Below the pieces are notes generated by a model that had not been told where the DNA came from, ran no database searches, and saw only the letters and a list, made by a program, of their open reading frames with translations. From the NCBI GenBank assembly GCA_026724425.1, contig JAIUCV010000022.1:9144637-9208636 (forward strand): a stretch of 64,000 nucleotides of DNA, in the 5' to 3' direction. The translations under genes were made by a program, and so were the position numbers. Positions 36,141 through 48,305 of the stretch are shown here, piece by piece. This DNA is from Erythrophleum ivorense (taxonomy: Eukaryota; Streptophyta; Magnoliopsida; Fabales; Fabaceae). Position 1 is the first letter of the stretch; each line of letters begins with the position of its first letter.

Positions 36141-36186
36141 TAGAGGAGAGACCAGTAAAGAAAGGTGCACAAAAGGAGGGGGAAAA
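36141..36186 (+). mobile_element. Family B LTR copy B5, segment 2 (between B6 and B7)
   Basis: A 46-bp purine-rich stretch, after the TAAAC duplication of B6, that fits between 29609 and 49977 when compared with B2 (about 4640-4700). It is B5 sequence isolated by two separate insertions, not the interior of an element. Confidence 0.7.
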
Positions 36187-37974
36187 TGTTACACCATAAT
36201 TGCTAAGCTCGTATCATGTTATTTCTAAGCTCCCTTTCCTTGGCATGGCATGTTCATTCAAGGAAGGCAAGAAAATATTCAATTAAATTGCGTTACGTCG
36301 TGTGTAAATTTTATGTCTCATGTCCCATGGACCATATAAAGTAATCCATCTCATTCTCATATTTGAATACACAAATACAACCATCTCAAGAAGTGGCCAA
36401 GAACACGAGCTAATGGAGTATATACATGAAAATAATGTGTGCAGCCTCGGGTTGATTTTTCAATTTTTTGTTATGAATTTTGAAAAATCATAATTGATTC
36501 TAGAAAAATTAAAATCAAGCAAACTATACCATTTTGGAAATTTACAGATATCTACTATATGTAAAAATAATTCTAGATTACAACAAGGACGTCTGGCTAC
36601 TAGAAATCAATGGAATAGTAACCAAGGTCGCCTATCGCTATTGGTATTGTCCATGAACTTCAAAAATTCATATTTCCTTGCTAAGATATCTAATTGGGGT
36701 GATCTTAGTATCCATAGAAATATTATCATATCTAGTTTATGCTTGTAAAATTTCATGAGCATTGGACACTATTTGGCCCTTGAATGACATAACATAAGAA
36801 ACTGACCATATGAACAGTGTTTATACCAGTTCAGTAGAAAAATGATAATTTTGAAAAATCATAATTAATTCCACAGAACTCCAAATAATCTGGTCTCTAG
36901 CTTTTCAAAAATCTCTAAATGAGACCTATTAGCATGCCAAATTTCATAAGCAAATTTGTTCATTTGGTCAGATCTTGACATTAGGTTGTAAATATGCTCT
37001 TTGTGTCATATAAGGGCTCTAAATGGTCCATTTTAGCTTCTAAGGCACCCATAGCCACTTGAGCACGTGGGAAAGCACTAAAATGGTCGACTAAACATGT
37101 CTTAAAGCTGCACAAATCTAGATTTCACAAATTCACTCATCCACCCCAAGATATACACAAGAGTACATATACTAGTTCATACCATTCAATACCCAAAATG
37201 TGCTATATCATACATATGATATTAAATCTCATACATACATCATATATTTACATATTTATATGTGATCATGAAGTTATATAACATATACAATAAGGGATTA
37301 CATCATATGCCACTCATATGGCTATAAAATAGCAATTTCCACTCTTTGTAGTCACTCTTCTTCCTCTAGGTTTGGTGGCTCCCATTCCTTTGCTCACTTG
37401 GTCCACCTAAACATGTTAGACATGTGAGGATAAAAGGATGAGATTCTAAGAATCCCAATAGCTCTTCTCCCTTTCAATCATACATAAAGAATGCAAATCC
37501 ATGTCTAAAAATTCATGCATGAACATCATGGAGTGTGTAGTCATTAAAGAAACATTTTTAGCATTCAAGAAGTCATACAAAACATACATAGACTTGCCAA
37601 CTAAGTGGTTTAGCCTCACCCATTCTCTTCAAGGATTTTGGACTTGCCTCACCTTTTTTCTTAAAGGCTTTGAACTAACTTTTACTCTTGGGAGACTCTT
37701 GGCTTTGTCTCAACCATCTTTAAGGGTTCTTAGCTTATCTTCACAATGGCTAGTAGGTTCTTGGCTTCACCAAACTTAAGCAAACTAAAGCAAAGTCACA
37801 AAGTATTATTTGAATGCATAAAACAACATCATGGTACCATCCATTTTTTCATGGCTTAACATATACATACACACATTCAAAGACAATAGACACATCCACT
37901 CATGCATGAGAGAAAGAAGAGAAAGCTACCTTTGTTACAACAACACACTTTTTCTCTTGAATTTGGTTGCTCTT

Positions 37975-40900
37975 TGTGATGACCCTAACTCTAATCATGG
38001 TAATTATGGTTAAATACTTGGTTAATGCTTAATGATCAAGGTTTATAGTCATTACAATTAAATACATTGTGAAAATATAGGGAAATTTAAACCTTGATAA
38101 TATTAGGGTCATTAACTACATAACTACAAATGTGAGAATGTATAAGAGAAATTATACTATCATAAAGGGTTATGATTCATCCATCCATCAATTCCAATGC
38201 ATAAAAGCCTCTTACAAGTGTTCCTACATCATTCCCTAGCATTACCATTAAAGAAATTGAGGTTTTTAGGCTAAAGATAGGAGTTTGGAAACATTCACTG
38301 TGACTTGAAACTCTCTTGTCACGGCTAAGTTAGTTACTAGAGCTCAAAACTAAGTTTTTCAATTTGCGCCCCGGCCTTGACCTTTCGCACTATGGCTAAG
38401 TTACTCTCAGGAATCTTCTGGGCAACTCACGCAAGTCTCACCGCTACGAGCCTACGTGGCACCGCGGCAGAAAATGCCTCTTAGAGCTACTATTCAAAGT
38501 CATACGATTCTCGCCTTGACGGGAACACTTACGTCGCGGCGAGACTAGCTATTGGACACTCCTTGCCTAGTCTCTTCCACTTAAGCTGCAGTAAGACATA
38601 TTATGCCATGGCGAGGTTATCCTCTATCACCTTCCTTGGGCGATATTTTCACTTTGAGCTGCGGTGAGATTCCTCGTGCCACAGCTCTCCTCGCTTCTGT
38701 TACTCTCCTAGTCGCGGCGAGACCTTCCTAGCCACAGCGTAACTCCCTCCTGTAAATACATCTCCCTAATTTCGTCCCATGCACTCCAATTGTTCTCTTA
38801 GAGACACTCTAGGACTACTCTCCCTCAAATTTTAGGACTTTAATAGCTTTCATTTACTTAATTTACCTAATTATCTATCATTACCCCTTTGAAACTCAAA
38901 CGTGGATCTTTAATCCTCTAACCATCATAAACTAGTAAGTTCATATATCAATGACAACAAAGAGTTCATACACTACTCACATTCCCATTCAAATGTAAGT
39001 CCCATTAGAAATTTCATACATCACTAGTTTAAGTTGACATATGATGTATTAAATGATTACAGTCCCTATGCTTGGCAAATTCATGATGCAATGTGGTAAT
39101 TACATAAAGCTAGTAGTCTAGTTATACAAATACCATCTGACAAGGTTTTCAAACTTACCTACTGCTAAACCATATAATAAGCTTCTATTAAATTTATGCT
39201 TGCTACTAAGAGGTTCGGTCCCTGAAAATGTTAGCCCATAATCGGGGTGAGATATACAATCTCAGTAACAAGAGGAGAATTTCATATATATGTACAGATT
39301 AATCAATATAATATAATTTCATGTCAGCAATACTAGAATCATCAATTTAATTTGCAAATAAACTAGTTGAGATACCAATAACTACTGTCTCATACCAGTA
39401 ATCATACACAACATGTTAATGGCTAATAATACTAGGAGAAGTTTGTCCACGGCACCTACTCCATAATGAGCACAACAAGGGCTCAGTACATCTAGGGTCT
39501 GATCATAACCTGGTGCCCGATCAAAGCACATGCATGGGTGGCAGCCGCACCACAGCTCTACCATAGACTCACAAGGTCCAATCACAATAACAACTCAAGT
39601 AGTTAACCAATCATTTAGTATTTCAAAATCAAGCATGTGTAAAAAATATCAGATTAACATGAACATATATATGAAATTAGGAAAATAACCCCAGTTACCT
39701 TAATGAAGCCAATTACTCATCCTCTAGCTACCACCATGATTCAAAGCACACCAGGCCTAACATAATCATAATCATCATCATTTAACTATCATTAATTAGG
39801 AATTTCCTTATCCATAGATTAATCTTAACAAGAGTTCATTGAGAGCTTCTTACCCAAGCTTCCTAATGATCTATTACACTAATTTAGGGTCCATACATCA
39901 AAGATCACCATGATTCATTCCCCACAACTCCATTTTCGCACATGTACAAACCATGCAGCAAAAGTCAATCCAAAATGTAGGAATTCAACACATACACCAT
40001 ACAAGAGAAGAGGAAACACTTACCCATACACCCAAGAGGTTAAATGGATTGGGTTGAGCCTTAACTACTAAAAACACACTATAGGCCATCCTTAAAACTT
40101 AGATTTTCGCACATGGAATTAGCCATATACCAAAGTCAGCTTATAACATGAAATCTGAGCAAGATTACACCACAAAATGAAAGCAAACTCTTATCCCATG
40201 GTTCCATTAACTCTAAACTCCAAAAATCTTGCAAGGAATCACCTAACACTAAGTTTCAGATTTGAGAAGGAGATGAAAATGTCCAAAACCAGAAACTAAT
40301 CGGACTAAGATGAAGAGGAGAATGAGAAGGTTAAGTTATATATAACTCACCTTGGCTAAATCATCCTCTAGGAGTTAAAAATGGAGCTACAATATTGGTA
40401 GAACCCTAGTCTCCCTTAAACCTCTGAATTTCCTCCCTTGCCTTTTGTGTTTTCTGCTGAATGGGGAGGGAGGTTGCTGAACCTTTAGGGTTATTAGGGG
40501 AAAATGGGCTAACCCATCAACCCAAAGTCCATTTAGGCTTATTTCTAGTCATTGGGCCTTTGTTTGGTGAGGTGGGCTACAAAACACTTTAAATTAAGGT
40601 GAAATGTGTTGACCTTAAGGCTTAAATTCTAGTGGGTTCAAAGGTTGGTGTTAGTTGGGCTAAGTCTCATGAGTTGGGCTTCAGAGTTGTAGTTGGGTCA
40701 GGCCAAATTTCAAGAGTCAATCTAATTTGGGTTTGCATAATGTGTGTTGGGCCAACTGTAAGAGCTTATGTAAATTAGGTCATGGGCCTCTATTTCACTA
40801 AATCAAATTGGGGCATTACTAGGTGATCTCTCTTGGCCTAAGTCTCATGATAAGGAGTTAGGCTTATACCTAAAATCATTAGGCCTCCATAAATTCTTAT

Positions 40901-41087
40901 CCGTGGCTTACTCAAATTAAATTTTGGGCCCAAATTAAGCTTTAATTTAATTGAAATCTTAAACCCATATTAATAACTTATTTCTCTGTAAATTTTCATT
41001 CATATAGCTTACCTAATTATTCTATAATAATTATTCTTAATTAGTCCAAATCATTATTAACGCCTTCATTAATTTTGGGGTGTTACA
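37975..41087 (-). repeat. 3' LTR of A2
   Basis: Reverse complement TGTAACACC...TCATCACA, 3113 bp. Carries the TGAGAT stem (39248-39264), the conserved GC-rich block with a 67-codon frame (39382-39585, minus) and a decayed GC-box region (38298-38745). Confidence 0.93.
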
Positions 41088-41122
41088 TTCTTCCCCCCTT
41101 TTAGAAATTTTGTCCTCAAAAT
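41088..41122 (-). other. Polypurine tract and end-of-interior motif of A2
   Basis: On the minus strand AAAAGGGGGGAAGAA directly precedes the 3' LTR, and GAGGACAAAATTTC lies just before it, as in A1. The preceding sequence still resembles the last codons of A1 pol and its GAGTAAGGTATG end. Confidence 0.8.
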
Positions 41123-41476
41123 TAGTCATACCTTACTCAATTGATGTTGGACAATTCTTCCTCATAACCTCCTCCTTGATAACTCAGATAGTCTTACCAG
41201 AGACTAGTCCCTTCTTATTACTTTTCTAGAGAGGGTGTTCTTATCATGTTACTACTTTACTTGGCAACCATAATTCTATTCTCTCTAGTCAACCTATGTC
41301 AAATAACATTCCAATCTAAGCATGTCGTATTCCTTCTTTGTCCACAGCTAAGGAGATCTGGACCAAGCTACACTTGATCATCTTATAGCAAGCTCTAGAC
41401 ACCTAGCTCAAATAAATCTCAATTTTCTCTCCCTTCATAGCTTTTGTTTTGTTTGGTTTTATATTTATGTCTTTTT

Positions 41477-41498
41477 TCTTCTTCTTCTTCTTCTTCTT
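41477..41498. repeat. CTT microsatellite
   Basis: About seven CTT units within a longer pyrimidine tract (41469-41516). Confidence 0.85.
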
Positions 41499-43661
41499 TC
41501 TCTCCTCTCTCTTTTTTGTTGTTGTTCCAATAGTCGATCATTAAATGTTCATGTTAACTTCCTTTCTTTTTTAACTCTCAATCCATTTAAGAGATAACTC
41601 CTAGATACTTTAGCTTAACTCTCCTTAATAGTTGATACCAAGAACTACCAGGAATTCTACTTAGTTAGCCTTTTTAGTATTTATTCCACTAATAGCAACA
41701 TAGGGAAGAAACCTTGTTGCATAATGAAGTTTCATTCGTCCTTTACTTAGATTACCCCTACATTTCTTTAATCTAACCTTTGTAATCGAAATGGGTTTTA
41801 GTGCTTACTGGTGACTAGTCTAAGTTTCCAAGTCTTACATTCAACTATCTCATAAATTATTGCACACATTATCCTTATTTATTGTCCATTAGTAGAAGGT
41901 TCATTATTTCCATTAGACATATAGAATTCCCCTTTCATTTTAGCACCCAAGATTCCTCTTCCTCATTTGTTGAGATTCCCAAGAGTTAAAACTAATATAA
42001 AGTCCAATCTCACAACTAATCTCTTGAAGGCACCCAAACACTTTAGGTTCACCTTCCCCATAATAGAAATCAAACATAATCTCTCAAGTGAAAATAAACA
42101 CGATATTTTAGGTCTAGATTATATTTTCTAATAAGACCTAATCTCAAGGGTGAGAGTACCTTGTCCAAAGCATCGAGGTAATTCTTTAGGACTTAAGAAT
42201 GAGTTTCTTTAAATCTTACAAGTCATAGTTTTAGTGGATGGTTTATTAGATAACATAATTTCCATCGCTTGCCTAAAACATTAAGAATTTTTGGCTTTTG
42301 ATGATGGTTCATTATAGACAACCTGATCACCCCCTTAGGGGTAACCAACATAGGAAAATCCTTAATAGACCTCTTCCCTCTCTCTCTTTTTCTTGTTTTT
42401 TTTTCTTTCCTTTTTTTTTTTGCACTTGCAAAGGCATTACCACAATTACATACATGTGACTCTAAAGATTACCATGATCAATAGATCCCAATGTCTCATT
42501 TTAATTCTCAGTTACTACAAGCTTTAGTAGTCACCTTAATAGCATCTACACTTGTTTGAAATCAACTGAACATCTTCTTGGTTTTTATGCCATTATATAG
42601 TCCCAAAGGATTGCGATTTCGTATCTTTTACGCCCAACTAAGATATTTTCATACAAGTATAGTTATTCTTCAATTAGCATACTTCTTACTTTTTTTTTCA
42701 TGATACTCTAAATTTTCTTAAACCTCCTCACATACAACTAAGTCTTTTTTTTTAATATTCTCTAGTTTGGAAATTCATAATAATCCCCCAAAGAGTACTG
42801 TTATAATATCTTGTCAACAAGGCTTGAGATCCTGTCAACAAGATATTGTATTCATTAATGCAGAATCCGAGACCTCGTCAACAAGGTTCTTTGACAGCAA
42901 TTACAAGGTCTTTTGACCATAAGTTGTAGCATATAATATGAGATGGTATGATAGTTTTTGTCCTTACACAATGGCCGATGCTAACCACAACTAACTCTTT
43001 TGCTCCCCTAAAAGTTTTTTTTAAAATTTTTAGGCCTTAGTTCACGCTTGACTATTAGGAGTTAAATTTACATAATAAGGAGACTTAGAGAGTCTTTTCA
43101 TTATCAAGCATTCCCTAATTATCAACGAATCAAGTAGGGATTCCCAGTGAGAGAATTCAAATTCATTTACCACTAGTTTTCACCCTTCCTTGTCAGTCAT
43201 AGTACTAAGGTTTTATTGTAATAACATAAGTTAATTGCATTGCTGCCACCTCTCATTCATTTCCCCCATGTTATTATTCTAGATTAGGGAGTCCTCTTTC
43301 AAAATTAGGGTGTTTTACTACTATAGCAATTATTAGTCCATCTCGAATTCCTAGTGTTGTCTTTATTCCTTAATCACGCCACACGTGATACATAACAATA
43401 AGATTACTAATGGCGGAATCAAACTTTGCCTTCAATATTAGCAGATAATGCTTTTCTATGGCCATACACATGCTCATCACCCTGTGATAACAGTATCTTA
43501 ACCACTTGTACTCACATAGGTACCATTTTATTCTCTTTTTAGGTGGATCCTTACCATAAAGATCTCCTTTTTACCTTCTAGGTAGAAAGTCTACTTAGCC
43601 TAGTTTGACGTCAATTTAGTGGTCGAAATTCATCAAATTATATCATAAGTGGCATGCCCTG

Positions 43662-43772
43662 CATGCCCCTAGCACCGAAGTGCTAGTAAGTAAGCACATC
43701 CCACATGCCTCTAGCACTGAAGTGTCGGTAAATGAGTACGTTCCACGTGCCTCTAGCACCGAAGTGCTATAG
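43662..43772 (-). repeat. 42-bp tandem repeat with C(UUCG)G hairpins
   Basis: Units begin at 43662, 43704 and 43746 (about 2.6 copies). Each holds an inverted repeat that reads AGCACTTCGGTGCT on the minus strand, the sense strand of A2. In RNA this is a 5-bp stem closed by C-G around UUCG. Copies one and three are perfect; copy two is mutated in loop and stem. Confidence 0.85.
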
Positions 43773-45172
43773 AATCTTACCTTACACTCCCTGAGTATAT
43801 CATGCATGTAAAGTGCCTCTAACCACCACCCAAATGCACGTCAACACATAGCATAAGTAAACTAAATTATACAAAAAAGACAACATGCTTAAGCACCACG
43901 TGCCTATACACCTCCCTTTTATCATACTCAGGCTTCTTTCCTTTATCACAAATTCCTCTCTTGTTTAGGTACACTAAGGGAGGAGCCTCAAAGCTTTCTC
44001 AAGATTTGTTCCAAAACATCAACTCCCTTAATCTCTTACTTTTAAGTCATTATCCCCCATTTAGAAATGGATTTGACAATCCTAAAGGTTTTTTGCCCTC
44101 CTTCCTTGTCATCATTAACTAAAGATAGCTTACTCACTCTAATAGTTTTGAATGAAACTATTTGAAATATTCTTTAGCTCTTATCACCCTTATTCATTAG
44201 ACCCAAATTATGGTACTTAGGATTGAGTAATTGCATTCTTTATTAACCAGGATCAAGCAAGTGGGTTAGGACCACTGTACCTATAAAGTCTCAACCTTGG
44301 GGACCTTTCGAAGTCTACATAATTCTAACTCGTTATGGATTGTACATCACTTCATATATTTAATCAATCATACTTATTTATTACACACTGGCCCCCAAAC
44401 TTCCATTGTCAATTTCTTAATCATAAGTAAGGTTTACATCTTACCCTCCCGTAAGGTTTTTATGACTAGTCAGGTGTTTTACTCTATTTTGTTGCCTTCT
44501 AAGTTCTCAATATCACTCTAGATGGCCCTTGAAAAGCTTAGAATTTTGCTTAGGTGAAAAATTGCTACTCTTGTTATGATCAGTTAACTATTTCAATAGG
44601 CCAGTCAACTGGCCGGCTGTACCCAATTGACTTGCTTAGTAAGTGGCAGTTAATTGGTCACAGATACTATTAGTAACCTTGTTCATCATCCTCATCAATT
44701 ACCTAGTCTCATCCATTTAATCAACTGGTGCCTCACAGTGAGTGACTGGTACATCTATTGTGTAGCCAGTTGGCAACAAGCCTCAACTAGTTGTTTGTCT
44801 AGACTGAGACCAATAACCCAATATTTGAAGAAAAAAAGAGAAAAATTCTAGCCCTTTCATTGGCATTAACAACCTCACATATCAAAATTAGTATTACTAA
44901 AGTGTTATGAGGTAGGATCTCACTACACTTTATTATTCTCAGGGCCATACTTATTGTGATAGGTGATGTTCTAAATAAAATTCAAGAAATAGTCATTTTA
45001 ATCAAGCATTACAAGCCTCATATCATTATTCCTCTATAGTTCCTTCCAGAACATAAAACGCAACAACTATATGTTCATCTAATTAGCTATTTTCATGAGC
45101 TAATATCATGCCAAATATGCATCATGATTGCCAAGTTTTTAACAACCAAATTTAAATTAGAATGATTTTCCT

Positions 45173-45193
45173 GAACCATTGCTCTGATACTAA
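45173..45193 (-). other. Primer-binding site of A2
   Basis: The reverse complement includes AGTATCAGAGCAATGGTTC, close to the A1 site and to the initiator-Met tRNA end, directly beside the 5' LTR. Confidence 0.85.
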
Positions 45194-45194
45194 A

Positions 45195-48100
45195 TGTGAT
45201 GACCTAACTTCTAATCATGGTAATTATGGTTAAGTACGCAGTTAATGCTTAATGATCAAGGTTTAGAGTTATTACAATTAAATACATTGTGAAAATATAG
45301 GGGAATTTGCACCTTGATAATATTAGGGTCATTAATTACATAACTACAATGTGAGAATGTATAAGAGAAATTGTACTATCATGAAGGGTTTGTGATTTAT
45401 CCATCCATCAATTCCAATGCACCAAAACCTCCTACAAGTGTTTCTACATCATTCCCTAACATTACCATTAAAGAAATTGAGGTTTCTAGGCTAAAGATAA
45501 GAGTTTGGAAACCTTCGTCATGACTTGAAACTCTCCCGCCATGACTAAGTTTGTTACTGGAGTTCAAAACTAAGTTTTCACTTTGCACTGTAGCCTCAAC
45601 ATTTTCTCGCCGTAGCTAAGTTACTCTTGGGAATCTTCTGGGCAACTCATGCGAATCTCATCGCTATGAGCCTACGTGGCACCGCTGTAGAAAATGCCTC
45701 CTGGAGCTACTATTCGAAGTCGCACGATTCTCCCCTTGGCAGGAACACTTGCATCGTGACGGGACTAGCTACTGGACACTCCTTACCTAGTCTCCTCAAC
45801 TTGAGCTGTGGCAGGACATATTGCACTGCGACGAGGTTACCTTTTGTCACCCTCCCTGGGCAATATTTTCAATTTGAGCCGCGACGGGATTCCTTGTGCC
45901 GTGGCTCTCCTCACTTCTGTCACTTTCCTGGCTATGGCGAGACCTTTTGGGCCGCGGTGTAACTCCCTCCTGTAAATACATCTCCCTACTTTTATCCCAT
46001 GCACTCCAATTGTTCCCTTAGAGACACTCTAAGATTACTCTCCATCAAATTTTGGGACTCTAATAGCTTTCATTTACCTAATTTACCTAACTTATCTATC
46101 ATTACCCCTTCGAAGCTCAAATGTGGATCTTTAATCCTCTAACCATCATAAACTAGTAAGTTCATAGATCAATGACAACAAAGAGTTCATACACTACTCA
46201 CATTTCCATTCAAACGTAAGTCCCATTAGAAATTCCATACGTCACTAGTTTTAATTGACATCTGATGTATCAAATGATTACAGTCCTTATGCTTGGCAAA
46301 TTCATGATGCAATGTGGCAATTACATAAAGCTAGTAGTCTAGTTATACAAATACCATCTGACAAGGTTTCCAAATCTACCTACTGCTAAACCATATAATA
46401 AGCTTCCATTAAATTTCTGCTTGCCACTAAGAGGTCCGATCCTTGAAAATGTTAGCCTATAACCGGGGTGAGATATACAATCTCAGTAACAAGAGACAAA
46501 TTTCATATATATGTATAGATTAATCAATACAATGCAGTTTCATATCAACAATACCAAAATCATCAATTTAATTTGCAAATGAACTAGTTGAGCTACCAAT
46601 GACTACTGTCCCATACCAACAATCATACACATGTTAGTAGCCAATAACAACAAGAGAGGTCCGTCCATGGCACCTACTCCGTAATGAGCACAACCAGGGA
46701 TTAGTGCATCTAGGGTCTGATCACAACCCGATACCGGATCAAAGTACATGCACGGGTGGCAGCCACACCATAATCCCACCACGAGCTCATAAGGTCTAAT
46801 CATAATAACAATTCAAATAGTTAACTAATCATTTAGCATTTTTAAATCAAGTATGTGTAACAAATATCATATTAACATGAGCATATACATGGAATTAAGA
46901 AAATAACCCCAGTTACCTTAATGAAGCCAATTACTCATCCTTTAGCTACTATCATGATTCAAAGCACACTAGGCCTAACATAAGTATAATCATCATCATT
47001 TAACTATCATTAGTTAGAAATTTCCCTATCCACAGATTAATCTCAACAAGAGTTCATTGAGAGCTTCTTACCCAAGCTTCCTAATGATCTATTACACTAA
47101 TTTAGGGTCTATACATTAAAGCCCATCATGATTTGCTCCCCACAACTCCATTTTCACACTTGTATAAACCATGCAACAAAATCCAATCCAAAATGTAGGA
47201 ATTCAGCATATACACCACTCAAGAGAAGAGGGAACACTTACCCATACATCCAAGAGGTTAAATGGATTGGGTTGAGCCTTAACTACTAAGAACACACCAT
47301 AGGCCATCCTTAAAACTTGGATTTTCGCACATAGAATCAACCATATACCAAAGTTAGCTTATAACATGAAATTTGAGTAAGATTACACCATAAAATGAAA
47401 GCAAATTCTTACTCCATGGTTCCATTTACTCTAAACTTTGAAAATCTTGCAAGGAATCACCCAACACCAAGTTTTAGATTTGAGAAAAAGATGAAAATGT
47501 CCAAAACTAGAAATTAATCAGACCAAGATGAAGAGGAGAATGAGAGGGTCAAGTTATATATAACTCACTTTGGCCAAATCATCCTCTAGAAGTCAAAAAT
47601 AGAGCTGCAATGTTGGTAGAACCCTAGCCTCCCTTATACCTCCGAATTTCCTCCCTTGCCTCTTTTATTTTTTGCTGAATAGGGAGGGAGGCTGCTGAAC
47701 CTTTAAGGTTATTAAGGGAAATGGGGCAACCCATCAGCCTAAGGTCTATTTAGGCTTATTTCTAGTCATTAGGCTTTTGTTTGGTAAGGTAGACTACAGA
47801 ACACTTTGAATTAAGGTGAAGTGTGTTGACCTTAAGGCCCAAATTCTAATGGGTTTAAAGGTTGGTGTTAGTTGGGCTAAGTCTCATGAGTTGGGTTTTA
47901 GAGTTGTAGTTGGGTCAGGCCAAATTTCAAGAGTCAATCCAATTTAGGTATGCATAATGTGTGTTGGGCCTACTATAAGGGCTTATGTAAATTGGGTCGT
48001 AGGCCTCTATTTCACTAAATCAAATTGGGCCATTGGTAGGTGATCTCTCTTGGCCCAAGTCTCATGATAAGGAGTTGAGCTTACACCTAAAATCATTGGG

Positions 48101-48305
48101 CCTCCATAAATCCTTATTCATGGCTTACTCAAATTAAATTTTGGGCCTAAATTAAGCTTTAATCTAATTGAAATCTCAAACCCATATTAATAACTTATTT
48201 CTCTGTAAATTTTCATTCATATAGCTTACCTAATTAATCCATAATAATTATTCTTAATTAGGCTAAATACATTATTAACACCTTAATTAATTTTAGGGTG
48301 TTACA
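45195..48305 (-). repeat. 5' LTR of A2
   Basis: 3111 bp. Carries the TGAGAT stem (46469-46485), the GC-rich block with a 66-codon frame (46603-46803, minus) and a decayed GC-box region (45510-45962). Confidence 0.93.

Larger units (their letters stand above)
41123..45172 (-). other. Interior of A2, no recognisable coding sequence
   Basis: The first ~70 bases after the primer site match A1 (AACTTGGCAATCATGATGCAT region, about 45100-45170), and the last ~80 bases before the polypurine tract match the end of A1 pol. Between them I see no Gag, RT or integrase motif and no open frame above 74 codons. It holds a CTT microsatellite (about 41477-41498), three short GTCAACAAG-centred inverted repeats (42812-42890), a 42-bp tandem repeat (43662-43772) and a stretch with several CAGTTAACTGG-like words (about 44590-44830). 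Confidence 0.6.
37975..48305 (-). mobile_element. Complete LTR element A2 of family A, non-coding interior
   Basis: 10,331 bp with a perfect 5-bp duplication CTCTT (37970-37974 and 48306-48310). LTRs are 37975-41087 (3' LTR) and 45195-48305 (5' LTR). A primer site lies next to the 5' LTR and a polypurine tract next to the 3' LTR. The LTRs differ more than those of A1 (about eight or more changes in the first 220 bp plus small indels), so A2 is older. The 4.1-kb interior holds no recognisable gag-pol, which fits a large non-autonomous derivative or complete decay. It would need proteins from an A1-like partner. Confidence 0.92.

Noticed and set aside
36136..36186. B6 and B7 as the two LTRs of one element, with a polypurine tract (AAAAGGAGGGGGAAAA) before B7
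   Set aside because: The 51 bp fits the missing stretch of host LTR B5, each LTR has its own near target duplication, and the primer site and TATA positions give family B the opposite direction.
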